A stretch of DNA of 64,000 bases. It comes from Asanoa ishikariensis. Its GTDB lineage: Bacteria; Actinomycetota; Actinomycetes; Mycobacteriales; Micromonosporaceae. The translations under genes were made by a program, and so were the position numbers. The stretch's first letter is position 1. Each line of letters starts with the position of its first letter. The notes under the pieces were generated by a model that worked only from the letters and a program-made list of their open reading frames with translations, was not told the origin of the DNA and ran no database searches. Shown here in pieces: positions 8,226 to 15,868 of this stretch. Location of the stretch: assembly GCF_900107455.1 (NCBI RefSeq), contig NZ_FNQB01000003.1:62001-126000 (forward strand). The letters are read 5' to 3'.

Positions 8226-8798
8226 CTATCGGGAGACGCGGCTGAGCAGCAGGGCGAGCCTGCGCTCGTGGTCCTGGCGGGGGAGCCGACCGCCCCGCGT
8301 CAGTGACACGAGCCCGTGCAGGCCGCTCCACAGCACCTCGGCGAGCAGGTCCACGTTGTCGTCCCCGGCGATGGGACGGACCACCTGACGCAGCTCGTCG
8401 AAGCCGGCGTGCAGGGCCGCCGGTGCCTCGGGGGTGGCGAACGGCAGGCTGACCAACTGGTTGAACATCGCGTCGTAGAGCGCCGGGTGCTGCTCGGCGA
8501 ACGCGACATAGGCGGCCGCGACGTTGGCGAGGGCCTTCTGCGGGCTGCGGGTCGAGCCGCGGGCGGCGCGCATCTTGGCTGCGAGGTCGGCGAACCCTTC
8601 CACCGCCACGGCCGCCACGATCGCGTCCTTGCCCTTGAAGTGGCTGTAGAGCACGGGCTGGCTGTATTCGACGCGTTCGGCGAGGCGCCGGGTCGTCACG
8701 GCCTCCCAGCCCTCGGTCTCGGCCAGTTCCCGGGCCACGCTGACGATCAACCGTTCGCGGTCGGCCCGCTCCCGCTCCCGGCGCGCTTGGATGGACAT
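8226..8798 (-). CDS. TetR-family transcriptional regulator
   Basis: A 190-residue repressor from the ATG at 8798, which begins MSIQARRERERADRE. The helix-turn-helix occupies about residues 12-60 with TTRRLAERVEYSQPVLYSHFKGKDAIVAAV, split here as TTRRLAERV and QPVLYSHFKGKDA. The C-terminal half is the variable ligand-binding domain (TetR_C_13-like WHG). A longer reading from 8828 would run through the operator, so I prefer 8798. It is divergent from a DUF4267 membrane gene, and the 88-base gap holds three evenly spaced palindromes that it probably binds, repressing itself and the DUF4267 gene. No ligand can be named. Confidence 0.88.
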   Translation of the reverse strand: MSIQARRERERADRERLIVSVARELAETEGWEAVTTRRLAERVEYSQPVLYSHFKGKDAIVAAVAVEGFADLAAKMRAARGSTRSPQKALANVAAAYVAFAEQHPALYDAMFNQLVSLPFATPEAPAALHAGFDELRQVVRPIAGDDNVDLLAEVLWSGLHGLVSLTRGGRLPRQDHERRLALLLSRVSR

Positions 8799-8808
8799 GA
8801 CAGCGATC

Positions 8809-8871
8809 CTAGCATCGCTAGCACCCATGCCGACGCTATGTTAGCGTCGTTCTTGTTCCTAGCGACGCTAG
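8809..8871. promoter_or_regulatory. Three palindromes spaced 25 bp, probable TetR operators
   Basis: Three related palindromes of the TAGCG-type lie in the divergent gap: CTAGCATCGCTAG (8809-8821), CGACGCTATGTTAGCGTCG (8831-8849, 8-bp perfect arms) and CTAGCGACGCTAG (8859-8871, 6-bp perfect arms). Their centres at 8815, 8840 and 8865 are exactly 25 bases apart, so TetR dimers would bind on related faces. The third site ends five bases before the GGAGAG ribosome site of the DUF4267 gene, so occupancy should block transcription. Confidence 0.7.
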
Positions 8872-8886
8872 ATTTTGGAGAGACTC

Positions 8887-9252
8887 ATGCTCACCCCCAT
8901 CGCGTACGGCCTGGCCATCGTCCTCGACCTGCTGGTCGTCGTGATCGGCGCCCGGTTCCTGCTGCAGCCCGAAGCCGCCGCCACCGGCTACGGCGTGCCC
9001 GCCAGGCCCGGCGCCTACCTGACGATCAAGGGCGTGCGCGACCTCAGCTACGGCATCCTCGGGCTCGCCCTGATCGCCTTCGTCGGGCCGTTGGCGGCGG
9101 CCTGGTTCATGCTCGTCGTGGCCCTCAACCCGCTCGGCGACACTCTGATCGTGCTGCGCAACGGCGGCACCAAGGCCGTCGCCTTCGGCATCCACTTCGC
9201 CACCGCGGTCCTGGTCCTCGTCAGTGCCGGACTCCTGTTCGCCGTCAGGTGA
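8887..9252 (+). CDS. DUF4267 small membrane protein
   Basis: A 121-residue, strongly hydrophobic protein with four probable membrane helices (about residues 5-25, 48-68, 70-85 and 97-120). The sequence between helices 1 and 2 (GYGVPARPGAYLTIKGVRDLSYGIL) contains the charged KGVRD motif typical of DUF4267. The function of the family is unknown. I chose the ATG at 8887 over an upstream codon at 8875 because GGAGAG at 8877-8882 gives a normally spaced ribosome site. It is divergent from a TetR regulator with a multi-palindrome operator, so expression is probably induced by a small molecule. The 3' end overlaps the convergent serine hydrolase gene by eight bases. Confidence 0.85.
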   Translation: MLTPIAYGLAIVLDLLVVVIGARFLLQPEAAATGYGVPARPGAYLTIKGVRDLSYGILGLALIAFVGPLAAAWFMLVVALNPLGDTLIVLRNGGTKAVAFGIHFATAVLVLVSAGLLFAVR

Positions 9253-10156
9253 GCACCTGCGCGAGCGCGTCCTCCCACCGCACGGCGTCGTCATTGGACA
9301 GTGCGACGATGACGACGTCGTCGGGGAACCAGCCCACCAACGACTTGTAGCCAGGGTTGTCCCCGGTGTGCAGGACCGCGGGCCGCCCGTCGAAGGTCCC
9401 GACGTAGTGGCCGTAGCCGTAGCCGACGATCTCCAACCGGCCGTCGGGGCTGCGGTCGGGTTCCGGGAAGGCGACGTGCGGCGTCCGCATCAGCGCCAGC
9501 GAGGCCGGCGAGACCAGCGAGCCGTCGCGCACCGCGTGCGCGTACGCGACGAGGTCCGCGGCCGTCGAGAACATGTCACCCGACCCGATCATCGACCGCA
9601 GATCCCACGGCGCGACGGGCGTGCCCTGGTGATGACCCGGCGCCACGCCCAGCGGGGCCACGCCACTGCCGGTCGCGGCGAGACCGAGCGGCTTGAGGAT
9701 CTTCTCGACCAACAGCTCGGTGTACGGGCGCCCGGCGGCGCGCTCGGCGACGACGCCGGCCAGCAGGAAGGCCGGACTGGAGTAGTGGAACTCCTTGCCG
9801 GGCGCGGACAGCAACGGCGCGCGGACCACGAGCGCCAGCCGCTCGTCCCGCGTCGCCGGGGTTTTGGGGTCCATGCCAGGCACGTCCTGCCAATGACCGA
9901 TGCCGGACGTGTTGCTGAGGATGTGATGCAGAGACACGGACGGCTGCGCTTCCGGCAGCCAACGGGTGAGCGGTTCGTGCAGGTCGAGCACGCCGTCCTC
10001 GACCAGCATCAGCGCGAGCGTGGCCGTGAAGTTCTTGCTCACCGACGCGATCTGAAACGGCGTGGCCGACGTCCAGGGTCCGCGCGTGGTGGTCGCAACC
10101 GGATGCCCACCCCGCGTGACGGCGATGACACCCGAAAAGTTCTCGATCTCCGGCAT
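9245..10156 (-). CDS. Serine hydrolase of the beta-lactamase/penicillin-binding family
   Basis: A 303-residue beta-lactamase-fold protein. The catalytic motif SxxK is SVSK (Ser38-Lys41), the second motif is YSS near residue 127, and the third is HTGDNPG near residue 263, so the active site looks complete. No signal peptide is visible, so it may act in the cytosol as an esterase or peptidase, as with many EstB/LACTB-like proteins. The N-terminal domain is shorter than in class C beta-lactamases (about 360 residues), which makes antibiotic hydrolysis unlikely. Substrate unknown. It is convergent with the DUF4267 gene and followed at its upstream side by an orphan TadE-like gene. Confidence 0.85.
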   Translation of the reverse strand: MPEIENFSGVIAVTRGGHPVATTTRGPWTSATPFQIASVSKNFTATLALMLVEDGVLDLHEPLTRWLPEAQPSVSLHHILSNTSGIGHWQDVPGMDPKTPATRDERLALVVRAPLLSAPGKEFHYSSPAFLLAGVVAERAAGRPYTELLVEKILKPLGLAATGSGVAPLGVAPGHHQGTPVAPWDLRSMIGSGDMFSTAADLVAYAHAVRDGSLVSPASLALMRTPHVAFPEPDRSPDGRLEIVGYGYGHYVGTFDGRPAVLHTGDNPGYKSLVGWFPDDVVIVALSNDDAVRWEDALAQVLT

Positions 10157-10182
10157 CCGCCGATGCTAGCGGGCTTTCCTGG

Positions 10183-10563
10183 TCAGCCGACGAAGGTGTA
10201 CGGGCGATCGACCGAGATGATGCTGGACGCGGACGATCGCAGGACCACGTGGTCGTCGACCCCGAACCACCCGAGCCAGCCCGGGGTGCGGAGGGTGCAC
10301 CCCACGGACGAGGTCACGGTGCCGCCTCGGTGGAAGTTCGACGTGTCCGTCTCGACGGCCAAGCCGTCGCAGCGGACCGGCATGCTGTCGAGCGCGGGCC
10401 GGGTCGCGGGTTGCCCTTGTGCTGACGCCGTCGCGGCCGCCTCCGCGGCGTTGTCGATGCCCGCAGCCGCCCTCGCTATCGGGAGGCAGGTGAACCCGGC
10501 GTACACAACAAGAAGGACAGCCAACGCCACCATCGGCCTGATCCAGCGACGTCGCGCTCGCAC
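10183..10563 (-). CDS. Orphan TadE-like/secreted small protein
   Basis: A 126-residue protein with a basic N-terminus, one membrane helix (about residues 9-28) and then GIDNAAEAAATASA, which matches the alanine-rich helix of TadE-type pilus-assembly proteins. The rest is a small beta-domain with two cysteines (CDGLAVETDTSNF and GCTLRTPG) that could form a disulfide, ending RPYTF as TadE-like proteins often do near VDxYR. The start is GTG 10563. No other Tad pilus genes are near, so it is an orphan. Function unknown; assignment as TadE-like rests on pattern only. Confidence 0.6.
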   Translation of the reverse strand: MRARRRWIRPMVALAVLLVVYAGFTCLPIARAAAGIDNAAEAAATASAQGQPATRPALDSMPVRCDGLAVETDTSNFHRGGTVTSSVGCTLRTPGWLGWFGVDDHVVLRSSASSIISVDRPYTFVG

Positions 10564-10608
10564 GCGGTGAGGCTAGCCCATACGCGGCGTGTGGTGTTGC
10601 CCGTGCGC

Positions 10609-11460
10609 CTACTGCTCGACCGTCCCACGCGCCACCAGGCCGGCCTCGTACGCCGCGATGACGGCCTGCACGCGGTTGCGGCATTGGAGTTTGCGCAGGA
10701 CCTCGGACATGTGGGTCTTGACCGTCTCCTCACCGACCAGAAGCTCGGCGGCGATCTCGGCGTTGGACATGCCCTTGGCGGCCGCGCGGAGGACGTCGAG
10801 CTCGCGTCGGGTCAGCGTCGCGACCCGGTCCGCCCAGGGTCCTGACGCGTCGACGACCGCGGCTACCGCGGTCTCCGGCTCCACAGGCGAGCCAGCTTCT
10901 CGGCGGCGGAGCACGGCTCGCAGGAGCATGGCGGTGAGCACGACGGCGGCCAGCGCGCCCAGGTACGAAGCCAAGTAGAACTGCCTCGTGCTGTCGAGCC
11001 ACCGGACCGGGTCGCGGGATTCCAGGTTGACCGGCCCGACGAAAGGCACGTTCCAGTGCACGTCCGTCGTGCAGTAGACCATTGCCAGAGCGGTCACCAA
11101 GGCCCCGATCAACACCGCGTGCCGGCGTGCGCCGTCGAAGACCGCGACTCCCAACACGGCCAGGCTGGCGAGCCACCATCCCCAGGTCATCGCCCCCGGC
11201 ACTGGTGAGAGCAACCAGGGAGCAGCGACCAGCCAGCCGGCCAACCCGAGCCGGTAGCGGGACAACGCGACCGCCGCCGTTGCGGCCAGATTGGCGATCC
11301 AGAACGGGAGCTGAACCACATCGTCCCTGCTCTGTGGGGTCGCCAAGAGGACCAGCCCCACCAGGACCGCGAGGGTCAGCGGTGCAACCCACGCGCCTAC
11401 GGCGGATCGTAGGTCGCGCGGCGAGGTGGTGGCAGCTGCGGTGGCCATGGCTGGGAGCAT
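10609..11460 (-). CDS. Membrane-anchored LuxR-type transcriptional regulator
   Basis: A 283-residue protein with five or six predicted membrane helices in the first 190 residues and a LuxR-type helix-turn-helix at the C-terminus (about 217-275). The HTH is seen in [20 protein letters not shown] and [12 protein letters not shown]. It lacks a receiver domain, so the membrane part may sense the signal directly, as in other one-component membrane regulators. Two starts are possible, ATG 11460 (MLPAM) or ATG 11448 (MATAA); neither has a good ribosome site. Neighbours give no hint of the target. It is divergent from the repeat protein at 11581. Confidence 0.8.
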   Translation of the reverse strand: MLPAMATAAATTSPRDLRSAVGAWVAPLTLAVLVGLVLLATPQSRDDVVQLPFWIANLAATAAVALSRYRLGLAGWLVAAPWLLSPVPGAMTWGWWLASLAVLGVAVFDGARRHAVLIGALVTALAMVYCTTDVHWNVPFVGPVNLESRDPVRWLDSTRQFYLASYLGALAAVVLTAMLLRAVLRRREAGSPVEPETAVAAVVDASGPWADRVATLTRRELDVLRAAAKGMSNAEIAAELLVGEETVKTHMSEVLRKLQCRNRVQAVIAAYEAGLVARGTVEQ

Positions 11461-11580
11461 GCCAGCGCATCGGCGTTCGCCACCTCCCTGGCGAGGGGGA
11501 CTGGCCGTGCGCGCACCTCCCACCCAAGGGGGAGCGGTAGGGGCAGACAGGGGGTTGCGTCAATCTCTAGGATCGCCCGC

Positions 11581-12564
11581 ATGTTCGGACTCTTTCGCAA
11601 GTCGTCCCGTCCAGACACGGACGCCAGCCAGGCCGACCTGGAGCTGCGCGCCGTGCGTGACCGGGCGTTGGCGGGTGACTGGGCGGCGGCCCGTGACCTG
11701 ATCGGGGCCACCGGCCGGGATTGGGAGCTGCGTGGTCGCCGGCTCTCGGTGCTGGGCGTCGCCGCCGGGCAGTCCCCGCAGTGGCTGGACGCGTGGGAGG
11801 CCGCCGCGCCCGGCGATCCGACCGTCGCCATCCTGCGGGCGGACGCCCTGATGGACCAGGCCGGCAGGGCGCGGGGGTACGCGTCGGCAAGCAACACCAG
11901 CGAAGAGCAGTTCCGGGAGTTCGACCGCCTCTCCACCCTGGCGGCCCGGCAGAGTCAGCGCGCGGTGGACCTCAACCCTGACGACCCGTACCCCTGGGTG
12001 ACCCGCCTGGCCTCGATGCTCGCCGACGGCCACCGGCAGCACGGCGAGTTCCACGCGGCGATGACGGAGTCGGTCAAGCGCGACCCGTACAACTTCGAGA
12101 CCCATCTCATGGCTGTGACCTTCCTCTGCCAGAAGTGGTACGGGTCCCACGAGCTGATGTTCGAGGCCGCCCGCGAGCCCGCCGCCGCCGCGCCCGCCGG
12201 CTCGTCGGTGGCGATGCTGCCGTTGCTCGCCCACTTCGAGTACGCACTGCGCGAGTACGGCTTCGACACGCGCAAGGAGTCGCTGAGCGCGAAGGCGAAC
12301 TACTTCCACCGGCCCGAGGTGATCGGCGAGATCGAGGCGTGCGCCGCCAAGTGGCGTGGGGCGGGCGAGCCTCGGCTGATCGGTCGTGGCATCACGCTGC
12401 GGCACTGGCTGGCCCTGGCCAACTTCCTGGCCGGGCATGACCGGGAAGGCACCAGGGCGCTGGTCGCGCAGATCGGCCCGTACCTGGGAAGCACGGCGAC
12501 CTACGGCTACTTCTGGATGCGCCAGTCCGAGGGCTTCCGCGCCGTCGCGAACTGGGCCGGCTAG
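11581..12564 (+). CDS. TPR-like repeat protein, paralogue of the gene at 31541
   Basis: A 327-residue helical protein of unknown function that starts MFGLFRK and contains WAAARDLIGATG, WLDAWEAAAPGDPTVAILRA and the distinctive KWYGSHELMFEAAREP. The same order of motifs occurs in the minus-strand gene at 31541-32569 (MGLFKR, WVDAWARAEPGNPDALLVRG, KWHGSHEEMFAFAREA), so they are paralogues about 20 kb apart. The pattern of alternating aromatic and alanine positions suggests TPR-like helical pairs. No signal peptide or membrane helix. A short gene follows five bases downstream. I do not know a named family with a function. Confidence 0.8.
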   Translation: MFGLFRKSSRPDTDASQADLELRAVRDRALAGDWAAARDLIGATGRDWELRGRRLSVLGVAAGQSPQWLDAWEAAAPGDPTVAILRADALMDQAGRARGYASASNTSEEQFREFDRLSTLAARQSQRAVDLNPDDPYPWVTRLASMLADGHRQHGEFHAAMTESVKRDPYNFETHLMAVTFLCQKWYGSHELMFEAAREPAAAAPAGSSVAMLPLLAHFEYALREYGFDTRKESLSAKANYFHRPEVIGEIEACAAKWRGAGEPRLIGRGITLRHWLALANFLAGHDREGTRALVAQIGPYLGSTATYGYFWMRQSEGFRAVANWAG

Positions 12565-12568
12565 GTCC

Positions 12569-12757
12569 ATGCCCCGACTCGTGATCGAGCGCGGCCGCAC
12601 CGTGGTCCTAGCGGACGTCGCCGCCATGGTCGGCGCACCCGGTGCGGCCGCGGCAGGTCTGTGGTTCGCGGCGCGCGAGGCGCACGGCGCCCTGGTCGGG
12701 CAGTGCGACCTGACCGCCGCACACATCGCCGCCGCGATCGCGGACCTGGTGGCCTGA
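12569..12757 (+). CDS. Small hypothetical protein
   Basis: A 62-residue protein starting at ATG 12569, five bases after the stop of the repeat-protein gene. It begins MPRLVIERGRTVVLADV and has an alanine-rich hydrophobic middle. Third positions are GC-rich like real genes here. A weak AGG lies six bases upstream of the start. It ends just before a strong bidirectional terminator, which supports it as the last gene of a two-gene unit. No family is recognised. Confidence 0.5.
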   Translation: MPRLVIERGRTVVLADVAAMVGAPGAAAAGLWFAAREAHGALVGQCDLTAAHIAAAIADLVA

Positions 12758-12762
12758 CGGGT

Positions 12763-12790
12763 GGCAGGTCGGCCGAGTGGCCGACCTGCC
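12763..12790. terminator. Bidirectional hairpin terminator
   Basis: GGCAGGTCGGCC (12763-12774) and GGCCGACCTGCC (12779-12790) form a perfect 12-bp stem with a GAGT loop. It lies between the convergent ends of the genes at 12757 and 12801, the expected place for a shared terminator. There is no T-tract, as is common in actinobacteria. Confidence 0.8.
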
Positions 12791-12800
12791 TGGTGTGCCG

Positions 12801-13781
12801 TCAGCCGGCGGTGCAGGAGCGGACCTGCGCCCGGCCGCCGCTGTTGCCGTTGAACATCGTCGTGAAGCCGAACGTGTTGCCGCTGCCGTTGGAGCGCATC
12901 GTCAGCACCGTGCCGCTGCCGTCCACGCTCGCCGTGCCGTTCCAGGTCGTGGTGATTCGCTGCGGCGACGACACGGCCACGACCACCGTCCAGGAGCTCG
13001 CGCCGCTGACCGTGACCGACGTGTTGTAGCGGTCGCCCCAGACGTTCGGGTACGACAGCGACGCGGAGCAGGAGCCGCCACCGCCGGGTGGTGGAGTGCT
13101 ACCGCCGTCGGGTGCGACCGCGCGACCCGTCGATGCCGAGATCATGCCGGGGCACAGGTTGCGGCTCGTCAGGTTGGCCATGATCTGCGGGATCGCGTCG
13201 CGGGTGTTCTGGATGCCGTCGTGCATCAGGATGACCTGGCCCGACTGCAGGCGGCTGGCGTTGGAGACGATCTGGGAGACGCTGGCGCCGTTCCAGTCCT
13301 GCGAGTCCACGTCCCAGATCACCTGGCGCATGCCGAGCGACGAGGCGACCGACTGGAGCGTGCCGTTGGTCTCGCCGTACGGGGGCCGGAACAGTTGCGG
13401 CCGTACGCCGGTGGCCGACTGGATCGCCGAGCTCGCCTGCGACAAGTCCGACTGCATCTGCGACTGGCTCATCCCGGTCATGTGGGCGTGGTTCCAACTG
13501 TGGTTGCCGACCCACATGCCCGCCGACACCTGTGCCTGGGCCGCCGAGCGGTTGTTCTGCGCGTTCTGGCCCGTGTTGAACATCGTGGCCCGCACGCCGT
13601 TGGCGCGCAGCACGTTCAGCAGCGTCCCGGTGCTGCCGGTAGGCCCGTCGTCGAAGGTCAGCCCGACATAGCCGTTGCACGTCGCGGCGCCGGCCGGTGT
13701 CGCGGTGACGGTGATGGCGACACCTCCGAGTGCTACCGCGGTGGCGATCACCGCCAGCCGGGCGGTGCGGATACCGAACAT
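12801..13781 (-). CDS. Secreted polysaccharide deacetylase (CE4, NodB) with C-terminal CBM2
   Basis: A 326-residue secreted enzyme. Residues 1-33 are a signal peptide ending near ATPAGAA. The NodB domain carries TFDDGP (42-47, catalytic and metal Asp), HSWNH (metal His94 and His98) and RPPYGE (132-137), so it should be an active metal-dependent deacetylase of xylan, chitin or peptidoglycan. A PPPGGGG linker leads to a C-terminal CBM2-like module (about 235-326) with paired cysteines and exposed tryptophans, which points to binding of cellulose or xylan. The ATG at 13781 has a GGAGGAGG ribosome site. A promoter with -35 TTGACC lies just upstream, overlapping the end of the neighbouring methyltransferase gene. 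Confidence 0.92.
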   Translation of the reverse strand: MFGIRTARLAVIATAVALGGVAITVTATPAGAATCNGYVGLTFDDGPTGSTGTLLNVLRANGVRATMFNTGQNAQNNRSAAQAQVSAGMWVGNHSWNHAHMTGMSQSQMQSDLSQASSAIQSATGVRPQLFRPPYGETNGTLQSVASSLGMRQVIWDVDSQDWNGASVSQIVSNASRLQSGQVILMHDGIQNTRDAIPQIMANLTSRNLCPGMISASTGRAVAPDGGSTPPPGGGGSCSASLSYPNVWGDRYNTSVTVSGASSWTVVVAVSSPQRITTTWNGTASVDGSGTVLTMRSNGSGNTFGFTTMFNGNSGGRAQVRSCTAG

Positions 13782-13860
13782 ACCGAGGTCCTCCTCCGGT
13801 CACTGCCGCTCGGCCCGCGGTCGTGGTGAGGTCGGTGGTCCCATCGACCTCAATGGATGG

Positions 13861-13917
13861 AGTATTGCCACGGTGTTTCGGGCGGGTCAACGACTTCCGG
13901 AAAGTTTCGGAAACATC
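13861..13917 (-). promoter_or_regulatory. Promoter and imperfect repeat upstream of the CE4 gene
   Basis: Read on the minus strand, TTTCCGAAACTTTCCGGAAG is followed by TTGACC, then 18 bases, then AATACT, a plausible -35/-10 pair. The TTTCCGAAA/TTTCCGGAA direct-repeat-like element directly before the -35 could be an operator for a sugar-responsive regulator. The element also encodes the last residues of the methyltransferase, and its stop codon lies inside the -35. Confidence 0.5.
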
Positions 13918-14504
13918 CGGGTGGCGTGCACCGCGAGCCAGTCATGGTAGGCCCGGTGGCGCCCGATGCGGCCGACCTCGAACCCGGCAGCGGCCAGCAG
14001 CGCGGTCAGTGCCGGCTCGCGGTGATAGGTGAACCAGCGCCGGTGTGCGGAGTTGTAGTTGCGAGCGACCTCCCAACCCTCGCTGTCGCCCTCGGCCACG
14101 TTCAGGTAGAGCGCACCGCCGTCCCGCACGACCCGGGCGAACTCCGCGAGCACCGCCGGCACCTCGGGATGGGGGATGTGCAGCAGCGCGGCCTGGCACC
14201 AGACCGCGTCGGCCGACCCGGTCCGCAGCGGAAGCCGGCGCATGTCGGCCTGCGCGACATCGGGCACCCCGCCCGCGCGGAGCTGGCCGAGAGAAAGGTC
14301 GACGCCGACCACCCGGAAGCCGGACGAGCGCAGCAGGCCGAGCTCGCGGCCGGGCCCACAGCCCGCGTCGACAACGACACCACCCGGCGGGAGCATGGCA
14401 CGCATCGCGTCGAGGTCGCCTTGCAGACGGGCGTCGACGGGCGCCTTCCGCCTGGCGTACTCGGCCGCGATCAGGTCGTACGTCTCCCGGGTCTCGTCAA
14501 TCAT
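13887..14504 (-). CDS. Class I SAM-dependent methyltransferase
   Basis: A 205-residue methyltransferase. The SAM-binding motif I is VVDAGCGPGRELGLL (about 45-59), motif II GVDLS (about 68-72) and the later ADAVWCQAALLHIPHPE segment is the usual motif IV region. This small single-domain form is typical of UbiE/Methyltransf_11/25 proteins acting on small molecules; the substrate is unknown. It is divergent from a VOC protein with only 26 bases between the two starts, so the two share a very compact and probably leaderless promoter region containing CTAGCTAG. Confidence 0.88.
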   Translation of the reverse strand: MIDETRETYDLIAAEYARRKAPVDARLQGDLDAMRAMLPPGGVVVDAGCGPGRELGLLRSSGFRVVGVDLSLGQLRAGGVPDVAQADMRRLPLRTGSADAVWCQAALLHIPHPEVPAVLAEFARVVRDGGALYLNVAEGDSEGWEVARNYNSAHRRWFTYHREPALTALLAAAGFEVGRIGRHRAYHDWLAVHATRMFPKLSGSR

Positions 14505-14530
14505 GAAGAGACCCTAGCTAGCATGGCCAA

Positions 14531-14866
14531 ATGGACCTGTTCGCCGGAATCTCCGTCCGGGACTTTCCCACAGCGCTGAATTGGTACGAGCGGCTGCTCG
14601 GCGCCCCGCCGTCGTTCAAGCCGAACGACGTCGAGGCGGTCTGGGAGCTCGCCGAGCACCGCTTCGTCTACATAGAACAGCGGCCCGACCACGCCGGCCA
14701 CGCGCTGCAGACCGTCTTCGTCGACGACATCGCGGCGCGGGTCGCCGACATCGCCGGGCGGGGGCTCATGCCCGCCGTCGACGAGACCTACGACAACGGG
14801 GTACGCAAGGTGACCTACCGTGACCCCGAAGGCAACGAGTTCGGCTTCGGCGGCGCCACGACCTGA
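14531..14866 (+). CDS. VOC (glyoxalase/bleomycin-resistance-fold) protein
   Basis: A 111-residue single VOC domain made of two beta-alpha-beta-beta-beta units. It has FAGISVRDFPTALNWYERLL at the start and YRDPEGNEFGFGG at the end, the latter with the typical metal-ligand Glu. Proteins of this size act as dimers and cover glyoxalases, dioxygenases and drug-binding proteins, so the activity cannot be named. It is divergent from a methyltransferase, and its stop directly abuts the stop of the convergent CGNR gene. Confidence 0.85.
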   Translation: MDLFAGISVRDFPTALNWYERLLGAPPSFKPNDVEAVWELAEHRFVYIEQRPDHAGHALQTVFVDDIAARVADIAGRGLMPAVDETYDNGVRKVTYRDPEGNEFGFGGATT

Positions 14867-15460
14867 CTAGGCCCGCCGGGCGCGCAGGGCGCGGAGCTTG
14901 TGGCGGTTGCCGCACCGTTCCATCGCGCACCAGCGCCGAGCGCCGGGGCGCGACGAGTCGACGAACACCAGCGGGCAGTTGTCGCTCGCGCACTCACGGA
15001 TGCGCGAGGCGAGCGGTCCGGACAGCAGGTCGATCATCTCCCGCGCGAGGCTCGACAGCGCCTGCGTCGCGCGTACCGGCGACGCCCAGAGCGCGGTCGT
15101 CCCGTCAAGGGCCAGCGATGGCTGCAGCGGCGCCCCCGCCGCGGCCCGGTTGATGGTCGCCACCACGTCCTGAGGCAACGCCTCACCGGAGGCCCGGGCG
15201 TGTGCCGCGACCCAGATCGCCTGGCGCAGGGTCTTGGCCGCGGTGAGCTCGCGGGCCGACACCGGGACCGTGACGACCACCGACAGCGGCGGCGTGGCCA
15301 GCCACGCGGCGAGATCGGCCGGCTCGTGGAGGGACTCGAACACCGCGTACTGGCCCTCGCCGCCCGTGTGGGCGAAGTCCAGGCAGACCGCGCCGGCGTC
15401 GAACCAGAACGACCCTCCCTTGGGGTCGATCAGTCGTCTTCCGGTTGCGGTCACTCGCAT
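14867..15460 (-). CDS. CGNR zinc-finger (ABATE-domain) regulator
   Basis: A 197-residue protein from ATG 15460. The N-terminal ABATE domain (about 1-130) starts with FDAGAVCLDFAHT, and the C-terminal zinc finger has CASDNCPLVFVD, RWCAMERCGNRHKLRALR. The CGNR signature with its cysteines is intact. Such proteins are thought to be stress-responsive transcription regulators. It is divergent from a RidA protein across a 27-bp palindrome that covers both start codons, so autoregulation through that site is likely. Confidence 0.9.
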   Translation of the reverse strand: MRVTATGRRLIDPKGGSFWFDAGAVCLDFAHTGGEGQYAVFESLHEPADLAAWLATPPLSVVVTVPVSARELTAAKTLRQAIWVAAHARASGEALPQDVVATINRAAAGAPLQPSLALDGTTALWASPVRATQALSSLAREMIDLLSGPLASRIRECASDNCPLVFVDSSRPGARRWCAMERCGNRHKLRALRARRA

Positions 15461-15484
15461 GACACCACTATAACTGGTGTCATG
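15458..15484. promoter_or_regulatory. 27-bp palindrome spanning two start codons and two -10 elements
   Basis: CATGACACCA (15458-15467) and TGGTGTCATG (15475-15484) are perfect 10-bp arms around CTATAAC. The left arm contains the CGNR start codon and the right arm the RidA start codon. The centre reads TATAAC on one strand and TTATAG on the other, giving overlapping -10 boxes six to seven bases from each ATG. Both transcripts should be leaderless, and a dimer bound here would block both. Confidence 0.75.
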
Positions 15485-15868
15485 ATTCGACACATCAACC
15501 CCGAGGGAATGCATCGCAGCCCGGCGTTCAGCCAGGCGGTCGTGGTCGAGCAGCCGACCAAGACGATCTACATCGGCGGGCAGAACGGCGTCGACGCCGA
15601 CGGCAAGGTCGTCGGTCCCACGGTGGGGGAGCAGTCCCTGCAGGCGTTCCGCAACCTCGCGACGATCCTGGAGAGCGAAGGCGCGACCCTGGCCAACATC
15701 GTGCACTGGCGTATCGCCACGGTGGCGGGTCAGTCGTTCGACGACGGTGTGGCCGCGTTCCAGCAGGTCTGGAACCGGGAGGACCCGCCGCCGGCGATCA
15801 CCGTCCACGTTGTCGCCGACCTGGCCCCCGGCGTGCTCGTCGAGATCGACGCCGTCGCCGTCGTCTAG
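15482..15868 (+). CDS. RidA/YjgF-family protein
   Basis: A 128-residue protein of the RidA (YjgF/YER057c/UK114) family. It has HRSPAFSQAVVVEQP at the start, IYIGGQNGVDADGKVVG in the middle, and VWNREDPPPAITVHVV near the end. Archetypal RidA deaminates enamine/imine intermediates using a conserved Arg; here the equivalent position is in the NREDPPPA segment and the Arg is shifted, so it may be a paralogue with another role. The ATG at 15482 lies within a palindromic operator and the transcript is probably leaderless. Its stop overlaps the convergent hydrolase stop by four bases. Confidence 0.88.
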   Translation: MIRHINPEGMHRSPAFSQAVVVEQPTKTIYIGGQNGVDADGKVVGPTVGEQSLQAFRNLATILESEGATLANIVHWRIATVAGQSFDDGVAAFQQVWNREDPPPAITVHVVADLAPGVLVEIDAVAVV

